Assembly (NCBI GenBank): GCA_902785755.1
Contig: CACZZO010000004.1
Span: 30,718-94,717 of the forward strand
Reading direction: 5' to 3'
Length of the DNA stretch: 64,000 bases
Source of the DNA: an uncultured Bacteroidia bacterium
Lineage (GTDB): Bacteria; Bacteroidota; Bacteroidia; Bacteroidales; F082
The notes under the pieces were generated by a model. That model did no database searches. It was not told the origin of the DNA and saw nothing but the letters and a program-made list of their open reading frames with translations. Made by a program: the position numbers and the translations under genes. Shown piece by piece: positions 53,493 through 62,314 of the stretch (its first letter is position 1; each line of letters begins with the position of its first letter).

Positions 53493-53500
53493 TACTTTTG
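53493..53500 (+). promoter_or_regulatory. Promoter for the DUF3244 gene
   Basis: TACTTTTG with TTGAC at 53469-53473, about 20 bases upstream, 31 bases before ATG 53531. A good match to the Bacteroidota -33/-7 pair. Confidence 0.65.
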
Positions 53501-53530
53501 CTTTCGGTTTAATCACAAAATACTAAAGAA

Positions 53531-53908
53531 ATGCAAAAGTTCAATTTAAAATGTTTCGTTCTGCTGCTCGGTCTCTTGCTGCCAGCAGCATGGTACGGTG
53601 CTTATGGCACCAGTTCAATGGATGGTCACAGCAGTATAATAATAAAAGAAGGGAATGTCCAAGGTACACCCAAAGGCTCTGCCATCCAAGCCTCAATCAA
53701 TGGCCACATGCTAATAGTGGTCTTCTCCGAGAACCTCGGCCAAGTTTCCATTGAAGTGGCCACGGCCACGGGAACACCGATGGACTGCCTTTCCACCCAA
53801 ACGCCCAATGGTGTGAATCTCTATGTACCCCATGCCGGGGATTACTTTATAACCTTCACGCTCCCCAACGGGGACGAGTATTACGGTGAGTTTACGGTAA
53901 CGGATTAA
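53531..53908 (+). CDS. DUF3244 domain secreted protein
   Basis: A 125-residue exported protein with a signal peptide (about 1-27) and a small beta-sandwich. VSIEVATATGTPMDCLSTQTPNGVNLYVPHAGDYFITFTLPNGDEYYGEFTV is the typical DUF3244 pattern, a fold like an Ig or fibronectin module. It starts a set of secreted genes controlled perhaps by the preceding regulator. Confidence 0.78.
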   Translation: MQKFNLKCFVLLLGLLLPAAWYGAYGTSSMDGHSSIIIKEGNVQGTPKGSAIQASINGHMLIVVFSENLGQVSIEVATATGTPMDCLSTQTPNGVNLYVPHAGDYFITFTLPNGDEYYGEFTVTD

Positions 53909-53948
53909 GACTAAATCAACAATTGTTTAACTTTTAAATTTCAACACT

Positions 53949-54686
53949 ATGAAAAAGAATTTCATCACATTGGCCATCGTTCTGTTTGCGATGGCGGCAC
54001 AAGCGCAAATCAAGATGCACACCAACGGATGCATCACTTTCCAGACTTTGGCCAACACGTCCAATCAGGGCATTGTCTTTGGACCAGCACCTGATTGGAA
54101 TGTGGATTTTAATGGAAACACTTACTTCCACAATGATGTCCTGTTCACCAAAGTCACTTCCGGTTACCAAGGAATGAACATGGCCTACACAACTAATCCT
54201 CATGCCTCAGCATGGATTGTCGCTTATCCTAATTGGTCAACGCTGACATTTTATGTGAGAGCAACTGGTGTTGCTTATGCAACAGACTTTGTAACCATAT
54301 CAAACGGGTCGAAAAATGACTCAAAAAGTGATGATGGCGAACCTGTCTTGGGTGCGGAAGCTCTTGAGGTCATATCTGGCTTGAAAGGATACTATCATGC
54401 TCCTGAAGAACAAGAGATTCCCGACCTTGAAAACGATGAAAACGTTGACCCAGAGGCTGTGGAAGCCATGTACGCCGACTTTGGGAAACGTTCCGTCAGT
54501 CTCTCGGGTGTCGACTTCGTGGAGGCTTTCCCCGAAGGTGTGCGCACCGACCCTCAAAACCGTCTTTGCATCAGCTATTCCTCGGTGGTGACCATGCTGG
54601 TAGAGGCCGTCAAGGAACAGCAACGCGAGATAGAGGAACTGCGCAGGACCCTGGAGGAGAATGGCCTGATGAAAAAACAACGCTAA
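53949..54686 (+). CDS. Secreted protein with peptidase S74-like chaperone end
   Basis: A 245-residue exported protein: signal MKKNFITLAIVLFAMAAQAQ, a beta-rich part with NGCITFQTLANTSNQGIVFGPAP and GNTYFHNDVLF, then GVAYATDFVTISNGSKND. The last part, LCISYSSVVTMLVEAVKEQQREIEELRRTLEENG, is a helix resembling the trimeric S74 intramolecular chaperone of tail-spike-like proteins. The catalytic Ser-Asp dyad of S74 was not identified, so the domain appears degraded or shortened. Confidence 0.6.
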   Translation: MKKNFITLAIVLFAMAAQAQIKMHTNGCITFQTLANTSNQGIVFGPAPDWNVDFNGNTYFHNDVLFTKVTSGYQGMNMAYTTNPHASAWIVAYPNWSTLTFYVRATGVAYATDFVTISNGSKNDSKSDDGEPVLGAEALEVISGLKGYYHAPEEQEIPDLENDENVDPEAVEAMYADFGKRSVSLSGVDFVEAFPEGVRTDPQNRLCISYSSVVTMLVEAVKEQQREIEELRRTLEENGLMKKQR

Positions 54687-54698
54687 ACCCTTGCAGCC

Positions 54699-55898
54699 AT
54701 GAAAAAGTTTGTATATCTTTGCGGCATGATGTTGCTGAATGCAAATATGATGGCCCAAATTGATTTGAATGGCAGAAACTGGAATAGTGTTCTCATTGAA
54801 AATTTCAATGATGCTTCGCATTGGGTATGGAATACTGATAATTTTTCAAATACTCATCACTACAATTGGAAAGCTTATTTGGGGCATCGTATAGAATCCG
54901 ACAATTTGCATCATATTTATCAATACAACAATGCCAGATACGATTCCGTCAACAGGACAATGAAGCTAGTGGCTGAGTATGACACAGCCCAAAGGATACC
55001 GCAGTTGCAGTTTTACTTACCGACCAATGGTTCCAGCTTCGATAGCATTTACTTGGACAACAAATTCTATTTCTCAGGAGCCATTGAATATGTCAAGAAT
55101 TTATGGCATCCTGAACAAGGTCAATTTAAATATGGCTATTTCGAAATCCGCTGCAAACTGCCCAAACATCAGGGGGCTTTTCCATCTTTTTGGCTGCACG
55201 GTTCCAGTAAAGAGGCCTCGGATCCATACTATGAAGAGATAGATATATTTGAGTATACATGGAGTAATGGCGATCCCGATTTTCATTATCATCCAGTTCC
55301 AAATCCCGATCCAACTTATGCAGGAGACCCTTGGGTGATTACTACTGGTATATACCATAACCTGAACGGTAATCCAACTGTTTTTGAAACCGACACCTAT
55401 GCCAGAAATTACCCAAAACTAACCAAAGGACATGGGTGTCAAGACATAAGCGGTTGGCACACATACTCTTGCGAATGGATGCCAGACCATGTATATTGGT
55501 TCTTGGACGGAAAACTAGTGAATAGTTTTTGCGATGCGACACACATCCCTAGGCATCCTATGACTCTTAAGACTAACTATGCCATCAACGACTATTACAA
55601 TTATGGTGATTCTATATGGATAGGTACAGATGAAATGGTAATTGACTATATCAAAGTTTATCAACTTGCCACAGATTGTAGTACTGACGAAACAATCACA
55701 TGCCAAAACGATTTGGATAGTTTCGATTTCAAATTGAAGAAATCCGTGGCTATCACCGCTTCCAATGGTCCGATAACCGTGGATAATACCGATAAAGTCA
55801 CTTTCAGAGTTACAGATTCATTTGAAATTACAGGTCCTTTCCAGGTTGATTTAGGAGGTGAGTTTACAGTTATCAGGCAAGATTGCCCGACACAATGA
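54699..55898 (+). CDS. Glycoside hydrolase family 16 protein (laminarinase/licheninase-like)
   Basis: A 399-residue exported enzyme. After a signal peptide (to about 19) the GH16 beta-jelly-roll carries EIDIFE, with nucleophile E180, D182 and acid/base E185. The flanking block KYGYFEIRCKLPKHQGAFPSFWLHG is the conserved substrate-cleft region. It would cut beta-1,3/1,4-glucans. The last 70 residues form an extra beta domain, possibly carbohydrate-binding. It lies between an S74-like gene and a T9SS cargo, all on the same strand. Confidence 0.92.
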   Translation: MKKFVYLCGMMLLNANMMAQIDLNGRNWNSVLIENFNDASHWVWNTDNFSNTHHYNWKAYLGHRIESDNLHHIYQYNNARYDSVNRTMKLVAEYDTAQRIPQLQFYLPTNGSSFDSIYLDNKFYFSGAIEYVKNLWHPEQGQFKYGYFEIRCKLPKHQGAFPSFWLHGSSKEASDPYYEEIDIFEYTWSNGDPDFHYHPVPNPDPTYAGDPWVITTGIYHNLNGNPTVFETDTYARNYPKLTKGHGCQDISGWHTYSCEWMPDHVYWFLDGKLVNSFCDATHIPRHPMTLKTNYAINDYYNYGDSIWIGTDEMVIDYIKVYQLATDCSTDETITCQNDLDSFDFKLKKSVAITASNGPITVDNTDKVTFRVTDSFEITGPFQVDLGGEFTVIRQDCPTQ

Positions 55899-55934
55899 AT
55901 GAGAAAAACGTAACAAACAAAAACACAAAGGAAA

Positions 55935-56666
55935 ATGAAAACACAGTTTGCAATCATGACGGCCTTGTTGATGACCGTATTCGGCTTGAAAGCCCAAACA
56001 GGGGAAATTCTATTCAATGACCTCGATCCAGACCCCTACCTGCATCCCAACTTGACACATGAGGAAATGTGTTTTGACTTGGACTTCGACAGTATCCCTG
56101 ACTTGCGTATGCATTATTATATACAATCGGTTTCTCTTAGCTTTTATATGACAGCAATCCAAGACAACCTTTCGCTCTGTAGAATAAATAATGGCGATAC
56201 GATTCCTAACGCCGAAGATTGGAGACATGAATGGAATTTTGTTAACCCAGATAATTATGAATACTGGGGATTTAGGTTTGATGAAAGTGGGAACTATTAC
56301 TATGGATGGCTGAGGACTTACGGGAATCCCACGGAGCGAAACTGGTACTTGGACATGTTTGCTTTCTGCACCATCCAAGACTATCCCATTGTTTGTGGGC
56401 AAACCAGTCTGTTGGGCGTAGAGGAAGCCGAGGATAAAACCTTTGCCACCATCCATCCCAACCCCACCACGGGCTTGGTCACAGTTGCGGGCGAAAACCT
56501 GAAGCAAGCGGAAATACTCAACACATTGGGGCAAGTTGTGGCCACGGCACAAGGCAATGGCCATTCGCTCACGATGGACATTGGACACCTGCCCGCAAGC
56601 ATTTATTTCGTCAGCATCACCGACGAAACGGGGCGTAAGTGCGTGCGCAAGGTGGTGAAAGAATAA
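55935..56666 (+). CDS. Secreted protein with type IX secretion sorting tail
   Basis: A 243-residue exported protein with a signal peptide (to about 20) and a C-terminal type A sorting domain of about 75 residues (HPNPTTGLVTVAGENLKQAEILNTLGQVVATA ... GRKCVRKVVKE). The central part is not recognised. It shows that this organism uses type IX secretion. Probably co-transcribed with the GH16 gene, 36 bases upstream. Confidence 0.85.
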   Translation: MKTQFAIMTALLMTVFGLKAQTGEILFNDLDPDPYLHPNLTHEEMCFDLDFDSIPDLRMHYYIQSVSLSFYMTAIQDNLSLCRINNGDTIPNAEDWRHEWNFVNPDNYEYWGFRFDESGNYYYGWLRTYGNPTERNWYLDMFAFCTIQDYPIVCGQTSLLGVEEAEDKTFATIHPNPTTGLVTVAGENLKQAEILNTLGQVVATAQGNGHSLTMDIGHLPASIYFVSITDETGRKCVRKVVKE

Positions 56667-56677
56667 TTTGGTTTTCG

Positions 56678-56713
56678 TTTGTAGAGCCGTGGCACGCCGC
56701 GCGGCTCTACAAA
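56678..56713. terminator. Perfect palindrome between convergent genes, TTTGTAGAGCCG type
   Basis: Arms TTTGTAGAGCCG (56678-56689) and CGGCTCTACAAA (56702-56713), 12 perfect pairs. It is a relative of the TTGTAGGGCTGTC repeats at 8142 and 9952, and separates the T9SS cargo (+) from the AAA/nuclease gene (-), so it can act as a bidirectional terminator. Confidence 0.8.
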
Positions 56714-56741
56714 TTCTTCAACTCCGCCGCAATCAAATCAT

Positions 56742-58328
56742 TCAGTCCTTTACGATTTTCCAATCGGAAACCGTCTTGGTTTCTTGTGAGAACGCGATAC
56801 CTATTTTAATAATAGGTTTCCCATCGGCTTGGTAGGGAATCGCGTAATCCTTGCTGTCGATTTGCGCCAAAGCCTCATCCGCCGTGCCGCGCATCTTCAG
56901 TTCCATCACATAAACCGCATCACGCATGAAAACAACCACATCCGTGCGGCCTCTTGCCACTTTCACTTGCGTAAAAGTTCGACAGTTGAAAATGGAAAAA
57001 ACGACGTATGTCAACACCTCGTAATAGGCCTCGTATTTTGTGATGTCGTCTAATGCCTTTTCGCCAAACTCCAAATACGGAATGGAAGCGAAGAAAGCCT
57101 GCATCGATTTCATGGCTGCCTCAATGTCGTGGTTGTAGAGGTCAGCGTAAAAATTGCCTGCAAAACCTCTTGTGTTGGTGTTGCCGAGGTTCATCATGCG
57201 GGCGAGGAAATTGTCCATGAAGCCCACTTTCACCTCAGCATTGGGGAAGTCGAGCGTGTAAACGTCACGAATGAAGTCGTATCCTTTGATGGTGAGATAG
57301 CCGCTCTGGTAAAGCAAAGGCAATGCTGAGGTCATGCCTTCTGTGGGCACATCGAACTGTGAGGAAGGCACTTGCAACTGTTCTAATTCCAAGAGATTGG
57401 TATTGAACTGCCTCATCGATTCAAATAGGAATGAAGGTGTCCCGCTGCCAAACCAAAAATATTCCAACATCTTGGAACGAAATACATTCATTAGACTGAA
57501 GGGATTGAAGATGTCATCCGACTTCTTTCCGAAATGATAGCCGTCATATTGTTGTTGCAATCTGCCTATCATGTCTGTTTTTGAACATTTGTATTCGTTA
57601 GCCAGCAACTGAATATCCTCATCGAATATGGTCAGCAATTCCTCCTTGGTAATGCCGCAGAGGGCGGAGTAAGCGGGTTCCATAGAGATATTGCTCAGGT
57701 TGTTCAAGGTGGAGAAAATGCTCAGTTGGCTGAACTTGGTGATGCCCGTAATGAATACAAATTGCTCATCCTTGTCGCAAACTTTCACCATTTGATAAAA
57801 CTCCTGCATGATGCGGCGCACTTGCTCAAGCATATCAGGCTTATGCAGATAGTCAAGCATGGGGGCGTCGTACTCGTCCAAGATGACCACGGTCTTCGAT
57901 CCGCGTGCCTCATGTAAGCCTTGTATGAGTTTCTTAAACCGAGTACCGGGCGAGCCTTTTGTATTTTCCATCTTGTATTTCCGCTCTTGGTCGTCAAGTT
58001 GGCTGTGCAGTTCCTCTATGATTTGGTCGATTTCATACTTGTTTTTGCATGCGCTCATGTCGAAATGCAACACAGGATGCTGTTTCCAGTCCTTCTCCAA
58101 TTCGGCGATAGCCAAGCCTTCAAAAAGGTCTTTGCGACCTTGGAAGTAATAATCCAAAGTACTGCAAAGCAGAGACTTACCGAATCTGCGCGGGCGACTG
58201 AGGAAAACGAACTTCGATTCGCGTGTCAGCTTAAAGATAAGGTCTGTCTTGTCAACATAAATGCGTCCGTCTTGTCTGATGCTTTCAAAATCGGCGATGC
58301 CGGCGGTATAGAGTCTCATAGGTAACAT
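56742..58328 (-). CDS. AAA-ATPase-like and PD-(D/E)XK nuclease-like protein (DUF1703)
   Basis: About 528 residues. The N-terminal AAA-ATPase_like domain has YTAGIADFESIRQDGRIYVDKT and FLSRPRRFGKSLLCSTLDYYF (Walker A with R-R-F-G-K-S at about 38-46) and VVILDEYDAPM (Walker B). The C terminus carries the DUF1703/PDDEXK_9 pattern: FTQVKVARGRTDVVVFMRDAVYVMELKMRGTADEALAQI, with D and E-x-K. These proteins are very common in gut Bacteroidota; no function is established. The start 58328 (or MRL at 58319) follows a TATCTTTG box at 58351-58358. Confidence 0.9.
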   Translation of the reverse strand: MLPMRLYTAGIADFESIRQDGRIYVDKTDLIFKLTRESKFVFLSRPRRFGKSLLCSTLDYYFQGRKDLFEGLAIAELEKDWKQHPVLHFDMSACKNKYEIDQIIEELHSQLDDQERKYKMENTKGSPGTRFKKLIQGLHEARGSKTVVILDEYDAPMLDYLHKPDMLEQVRRIMQEFYQMVKVCDKDEQFVFITGITKFSQLSIFSTLNNLSNISMEPAYSALCGITKEELLTIFDEDIQLLANEYKCSKTDMIGRLQQQYDGYHFGKKSDDIFNPFSLMNVFRSKMLEYFWFGSGTPSFLFESMRQFNTNLLELEQLQVPSSQFDVPTEGMTSALPLLYQSGYLTIKGYDFIRDVYTLDFPNAEVKVGFMDNFLARMMNLGNTNTRGFAGNFYADLYNHDIEAAMKSMQAFFASIPYLEFGEKALDDITKYEAYYEVLTYVVFSIFNCRTFTQVKVARGRTDVVVFMRDAVYVMELKMRGTADEALAQIDSKDYAIPYQADGKPIIKIGIAFSQETKTVSDWKIVKD

Positions 58329-58350
58329 GGCAAAAGGATTATTATCGCTG

Positions 58351-58358
58351 CAAAGATA
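58351..58358 (-). promoter_or_regulatory. Bacteroidota -7 box for the AAA/DUF1703 gene
   Basis: TATCTTTG followed by C on the minus strand, 23 bases before ATG 58328. Confidence 0.6.
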
Positions 58359-58404
58359 ATTATTTTCTTTCCTTTTCCTATGCCCGAATGGATTTTTCCT
58401 TCGA

Positions 58405-59772
58405 TTAAAGATTCCTCTCCCGCCAAAGTTGGCTGAACGACTTTGGCGCAAACTCTGGCAAAGGTCGGTTGTTGCCCCAAAGCGGAACCAAAAGCCGCTT
58501 CAGTTGCAACTTCTTCAGAAACAGCGGACTATCCATTTTCTTCCGCGACTTGCAGTGCCAAATCATGGCTCTCAGCAGGGAATCGTATTTGGCATTGCCG
58601 GTCTTTTCCGTGAGGGCAAGATGCCGGTTTTCGATGATTAGGTCGTCCAAAGGAATCTTTACGGGACAGATTTCCACGCACTTGCCACAGAGCGAACAAG
58701 CCGAATTGAGGTGATTGTATTCTTCCAAACCTTCCATCGGCGGGGTCATCACCGTACCCATCGGGCCGATATGCTTGGTACCGTAAGAATAGCCGCCAAT
58801 GTTCTTATACACAGGACATACGCTCACGCACGCGCCGCAATGGATGCACGACATCACTTTGCGCTGTTTTTCGTGCGAGAGCAGTTCTGAGCGGTTGTTG
58901 TCGAGCAAAATCACATACATCTGCTCAGGGCAATTGTTGCCTTGTTGCGCAGGTCCGAAAGTGATGCTGTTGCAGAAAGCCATTTGCCCTGTGGAATGAA
59001 GCGACAGCAAGGGAAGCAACACACCCAAATCGTCCAAGTTAGGTATCACCTTCGCAATGCCTGCCACCACAATGTGGACTTTCGCCATCGTCGTGGATTT
59101 CAGAATGTTGCCTTCGTTTTCGGTGAGAACCACGCCACCCGAATCGGAAAGCAGGAAATTGGCACCCGTAATACAAATAGGTGCATCCTTGCTCTCAACT
59201 GCCACCTCATGCCGCACAAAATTGACCATCTGTTTCACCGAACTGTCGGGCTTCAACTTGAAGTTTTCTGTCAAAATGGCGTTGTTTTCCTCCTTGGAAA
59301 GATGAATTGAAGGCACGAGAGGATGATAAGGCTTTTGTTTGGCCGTATGCAGCACAAAACGTCCAATTTCAGTTTCCACCACACGGATGTTCTTGCGTTC
59401 CAAAAAGCCGTTCAACTCGATTTCGTCGAGCACTGAGGAATTGGAGCGCGTGATGACGGTGGCTCGTTCCTTGCAAATCAGGTCGAAAATCATGGTCAGG
59501 GCATCGTCGGCATTGCGTGCCCAAAGCACCTTGCCACCGTTTTCCGTGAAATGCGTCTCAAAGTCGACCAAGAGTTTCTCCAAGTTCAACATCGACTTGT
59601 TGCGCAAGGTGTAGGCGCGTTGTTTCTCAAGGTCAAGGTTGCGGTAATTGGCCTTGCCTTTGGCAAACTTTTGCTCGTAACAGCCTGTATTATAGTTGAT
59701 TTTCTGCCAATGCTCCTCATCGAAAGCCACTTCGCAGCCTTGTTTGAATATCGTTTTAGGTTCGGTAATCAT
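58405..59772 (-). CDS. lutB: LutB-type lactate utilisation iron-sulfur protein
   Basis: A 455-residue protein. An N-terminal LUD domain (about 70-290) has VITRSNSSVLDEIELN and ICITGANFLLSDSGGVVLTENEGN. Two [4Fe-4S] clusters follow: CIHCGACVSVCPVY and CSLCGKCVEICPVK. LutB acts with LutA and LutC in L-lactate oxidation; neither partner gene is adjacent here, and the neighbour is rpiB, which it follows with a four-base overlap (59769-59772). A separate 2-hydroxyacid FAD/Fe-S protein is at 39936. Confidence 0.9.
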   Translation of the reverse strand: MITEPKTIFKQGCEVAFDEEHWQKINYNTGCYEQKFAKGKANYRNLDLEKQRAYTLRNKSMLNLEKLLVDFETHFTENGGKVLWARNADDALTMIFDLICKERATVITRSNSSVLDEIELNGFLERKNIRVVETEIGRFVLHTAKQKPYHPLVPSIHLSKEENNAILTENFKLKPDSSVKQMVNFVRHEVAVESKDAPICITGANFLLSDSGGVVLTENEGNILKSTTMAKVHIVVAGIAKVIPNLDDLGVLLPLLSLHSTGQMAFCNSITFGPAQQGNNCPEQMYVILLDNNRSELLSHEKQRKVMSCIHCGACVSVCPVYKNIGGYSYGTKHIGPMGTVMTPPMEGLEEYNHLNSACSLCGKCVEICPVKIPLDDLIIENRHLALTEKTGNAKYDSLLRAMIWHCKSRKKMDSPLFLKKLQLKRLLVPLWGNNRPLPEFAPKSFSQLWRERNL

Positions 59773-60212
59773 GATTCGTAATGCTCTATTTTCTCCACTC
59801 TTTTCGCATGGCGGCCACCTTCAAAACTCGTGTTTAGGAAGGCTTGCACCATCTCCCAAGCCAATTCGTTGGGAATGAAACGACCCGGCAAAGCCATGAT
59901 GTTGGCATCGTTGTGCTGACGCGCCAATTTGGCCAATTCCAAATTCCAGCATAAAGCTGCACGCACATTATGATGGTGATTTGCAGTCATTTGCGCACCG
60001 TTGCCACTACCGCAAAGGATGATTCCGAGAGGATATTCTCCATGCTCGATGGCCGATGCCAAAGGATGAATGTAATCGGGATAGTCGACACTTTCGGGAC
60101 CGTAAGTGCCAAAATCCTTGACTTCAAAGCCCGATTCTTTCAGTTTTCCAATCAAAAATTGTTTCATTTCGAAGCCGCCATGATCGCTGGCTATGGGTAT
60201 GATGCGTTCCAT
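59769..60212 (-). CDS. rpiB: Ribose-5-phosphate isomerase B
   Basis: A 147-residue RpiB/LacAB-type isomerase interconverting ribose-5-P and ribulose-5-P. IPIASDHGGFEMKQFL (D9/H10 catalytic area) is at the start, and GIILCGSGNGAQMTANHHHNVRAALCW has the active-site Cys and conserved Gly/Asn loop. ATG 60212 gives the canonical N terminus; the longer frame from 60251 is not supported. It overlaps lutB. Confidence 0.93.
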   Translation of the reverse strand: MERIIPIASDHGGFEMKQFLIGKLKESGFEVKDFGTYGPESVDYPDYIHPLASAIEHGEYPLGIILCGSGNGAQMTANHHHNVRAALCWNLELAKLARQHNDANIMALPGRFIPNELAWEMVQAFLNTSFEGGRHAKRVEKIEHYES

Positions 60213-60799
60213 TTTTCCGCTGTTGATAAAAGATGGGGCAAAATTACGCATTTTAGCTGTTCGCCATCTTCATATTGCACTATTTCTGAACAACTTACCG
60301 AGCCGATTCTTCTCTGCAATTTTAAAATAACCTTCTCATAACCAATAAATTATAAGTTATCAACAGTTGTTTTGTTGAAAACTTTTTCATTGAGGTGCAT
60401 AAAATCCGCGCCGTTTTTAATCAACTTCAATCCATAGAAAAAACACCCAAAAATGAACATATTTTGAAAAAATCCGACCTCATTTTACCCATTTTTTCAG
60501 TTTTCAACGAATAACCGAAAAATGGAAAATCAGGCTGAAAAATAAACTTTTGGCATTTTCGGAAAACGGCTTCTCAAATCGGAAACCATTAATGCAAGAA
60601 CTTTATTGAAAAGTTTTCAACCAATTCACAGGCTTATTAACATCCATATCAAACCTCAAAATTTAAGACATTAAAATTGAAAAAATGAAATATTGATATT
60701 TGGAGTGTTGATAACTTCGCGGCGAATTTTCGCGAATTGAAAATTGGGTGTCGCCAATCCAATTAAAATGCCTAATTTTGACCCGAATTTAGCAAGAAA
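60213..60799. other. AT-rich 587-base spacer with five GTTNTCAAC boxes
   Basis: No ORF is supported here. It is AT-rich (many A/T runs) and divergent (rpiB-lutB leave to the left, the YwqK gene to the right). The boxes are GTTATCAACA at 60356-60365 (+) and 60706-60715 (-); and GTTTTCAAC at 60373-60382 (-), 60500-60509 (+) and 60613-60622 (+). They resemble DnaA boxes (TTATCCACA) with one change. A TAATTTTG promoter box for the YwqK gene is at 60773-60780. Confidence 0.55.
60773..60780 (+). promoter_or_regulatory. Bacteroidota -7 box for the YwqK-repeat gene
   Basis: TAATTTTG, 19 bases before ATG 60800. Confidence 0.6.
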
Positions 60800-62314
60800 A
60801 TGAAGCAGTATTTTAGGCTTATAACTTTGGTTTTGATGGGTTTGTTGTTCAGTCTTGACTTGTTCTCACAGACTGAATACCAGACTTTTACCTATCCAAA
60901 CGGTCAGATTTCGAGCGAAGGTATCATACGCGACGGCAAGCCCGACGGACTTTGGAAGACCTATTACGAAAGCGGACAACTGAAATCCATCGGCAAGCGC
61001 ACCGATTTTCTTTTGGACAGCACTTGGGTGTTTTTCAAAGAAAGCGGCGACACGAGTTTGATTGTCAATTACAAGAAGGATTTGAAAAACGGGCCACGTT
61101 TCACTTTTGGTGAAACCGAGGTGCTGATGGAGCCGTATGTCAACGATGTGAGGCAAGGAGAAGGCTACCGCCGCGACTTGAAAGGACATCTTTTGCAAAC
61201 CATGACCTTTAAAAATGGTTTCGAGGAAGGCATTTCGCCTATTTTCGACACCACTGGATTGTTGCGCGAAATCATCACTTATCGTAAAGGTTTCATTATG
61301 ACCCGCGAGGCCATCAACCGTTATGACAAGGAAGGCAAGAAGCACGGTTATTGGAAAACTTTCTTCGATGACTGGAGTTTGCATACGGAATGTTATTATC
61401 GTCATGGCTTGCGTGAAGGCTTCTACAAGGAATACGATGAAAAAGGCAACTTGAAGAAAATCACCAAGTTTGTGAATGATGTGGAGCAGGTTTTGGAATC
61501 CGATTTGAAGCCTTTGGTGGTGCAGCATGAGTATTATCCCAATGGTAAAGTGAAGCGCGAAGCCTCGTTCCGCGATGGCAAACGCGAAGGCGTTTGGCGC
61601 GAGTTTGACGAAGAGGGTAATGTAATCAATTCGCAGACCTACAAGAAAGGCGCATTGGTGGGCGAGGGCATTGTTGGCACGGATGGCAAACGTCGCGGCG
61701 AATACAAGGAATTTTATCCCGACAGCACCCTCCGCGCCGAAGGCTTGTTTGTTGACGGTTTGCGCTCAGGCGAATGGAAATTCTACTATCAAAACGGTAA
61801 GGTTCAGGAAATTGGCAGTTACAAGGAAGGCGAACCCGATGGTGCTTGGACTTGGTATTACGACAACGGTCAAAAACAGATTGAGGAGCAATTCTACAAA
61901 GGTCAGCCCAACGGACCTTACAAGGAATATGATTCCAAAGGCAACTTGATTGTTTCAGGGACTTATTTCGACGGAATGAAAAACGGCAAGTGGACGGAGC
62001 AGATTGGCGACATGCGTACCGAGGGTGATTACCGCAACGATAAGCAAGTGGGAGAGTGGGTGTCGTATTACGATAATGACAAGATGGCTTTCCGAGGCAC
62101 TTTCAATGCGGGCTACCCTGACGGCGAGCATTTCTTCTATTACGAAAACGGGAAACTCCGTGAAATTCAGAGTTATGCGGCTGGCGTAAAGCATGGCGAT
62201 TGGAAGAAATATTTGGACACGGGAGAGCTGTATTTCACCATCACTTACGACCAAGGCAAGGAAGTGAAATATGACGGCGAGGTTTTGGACGAAAACAAAA
62301 TCATCAAGGAATGA
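60800..62314 (+). CDS. YwqK/MORN-variant repeat secreted protein
   Basis: A 504-residue exported protein (signal to about 24, ending LFSQ) built from about twenty repeats of roughly 23 residues. The pattern is Y.NG......G.Y..G...G.W..Y...G, as in YPNGQISSEGIIRDGKPDGLWKTYYESGQ. These belong to the YwqK/MORN_2 family, first named from antitoxin components but common as exported proteins in Bacteroidota; a toxin is not encoded here. The last bases overlap the LD-carboxypeptidase start (ATGA, 62311-62314). Confidence 0.88.
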   Translation: MKQYFRLITLVLMGLLFSLDLFSQTEYQTFTYPNGQISSEGIIRDGKPDGLWKTYYESGQLKSIGKRTDFLLDSTWVFFKESGDTSLIVNYKKDLKNGPRFTFGETEVLMEPYVNDVRQGEGYRRDLKGHLLQTMTFKNGFEEGISPIFDTTGLLREIITYRKGFIMTREAINRYDKEGKKHGYWKTFFDDWSLHTECYYRHGLREGFYKEYDEKGNLKKITKFVNDVEQVLESDLKPLVVQHEYYPNGKVKREASFRDGKREGVWREFDEEGNVINSQTYKKGALVGEGIVGTDGKRRGEYKEFYPDSTLRAEGLFVDGLRSGEWKFYYQNGKVQEIGSYKEGEPDGAWTWYYDNGQKQIEEQFYKGQPNGPYKEYDSKGNLIVSGTYFDGMKNGKWTEQIGDMRTEGDYRNDKQVGEWVSYYDNDKMAFRGTFNAGYPDGEHFFYYENGKLREIQSYAAGVKHGDWKKYLDTGELYFTITYDQGKEVKYDGEVLDENKIIKE

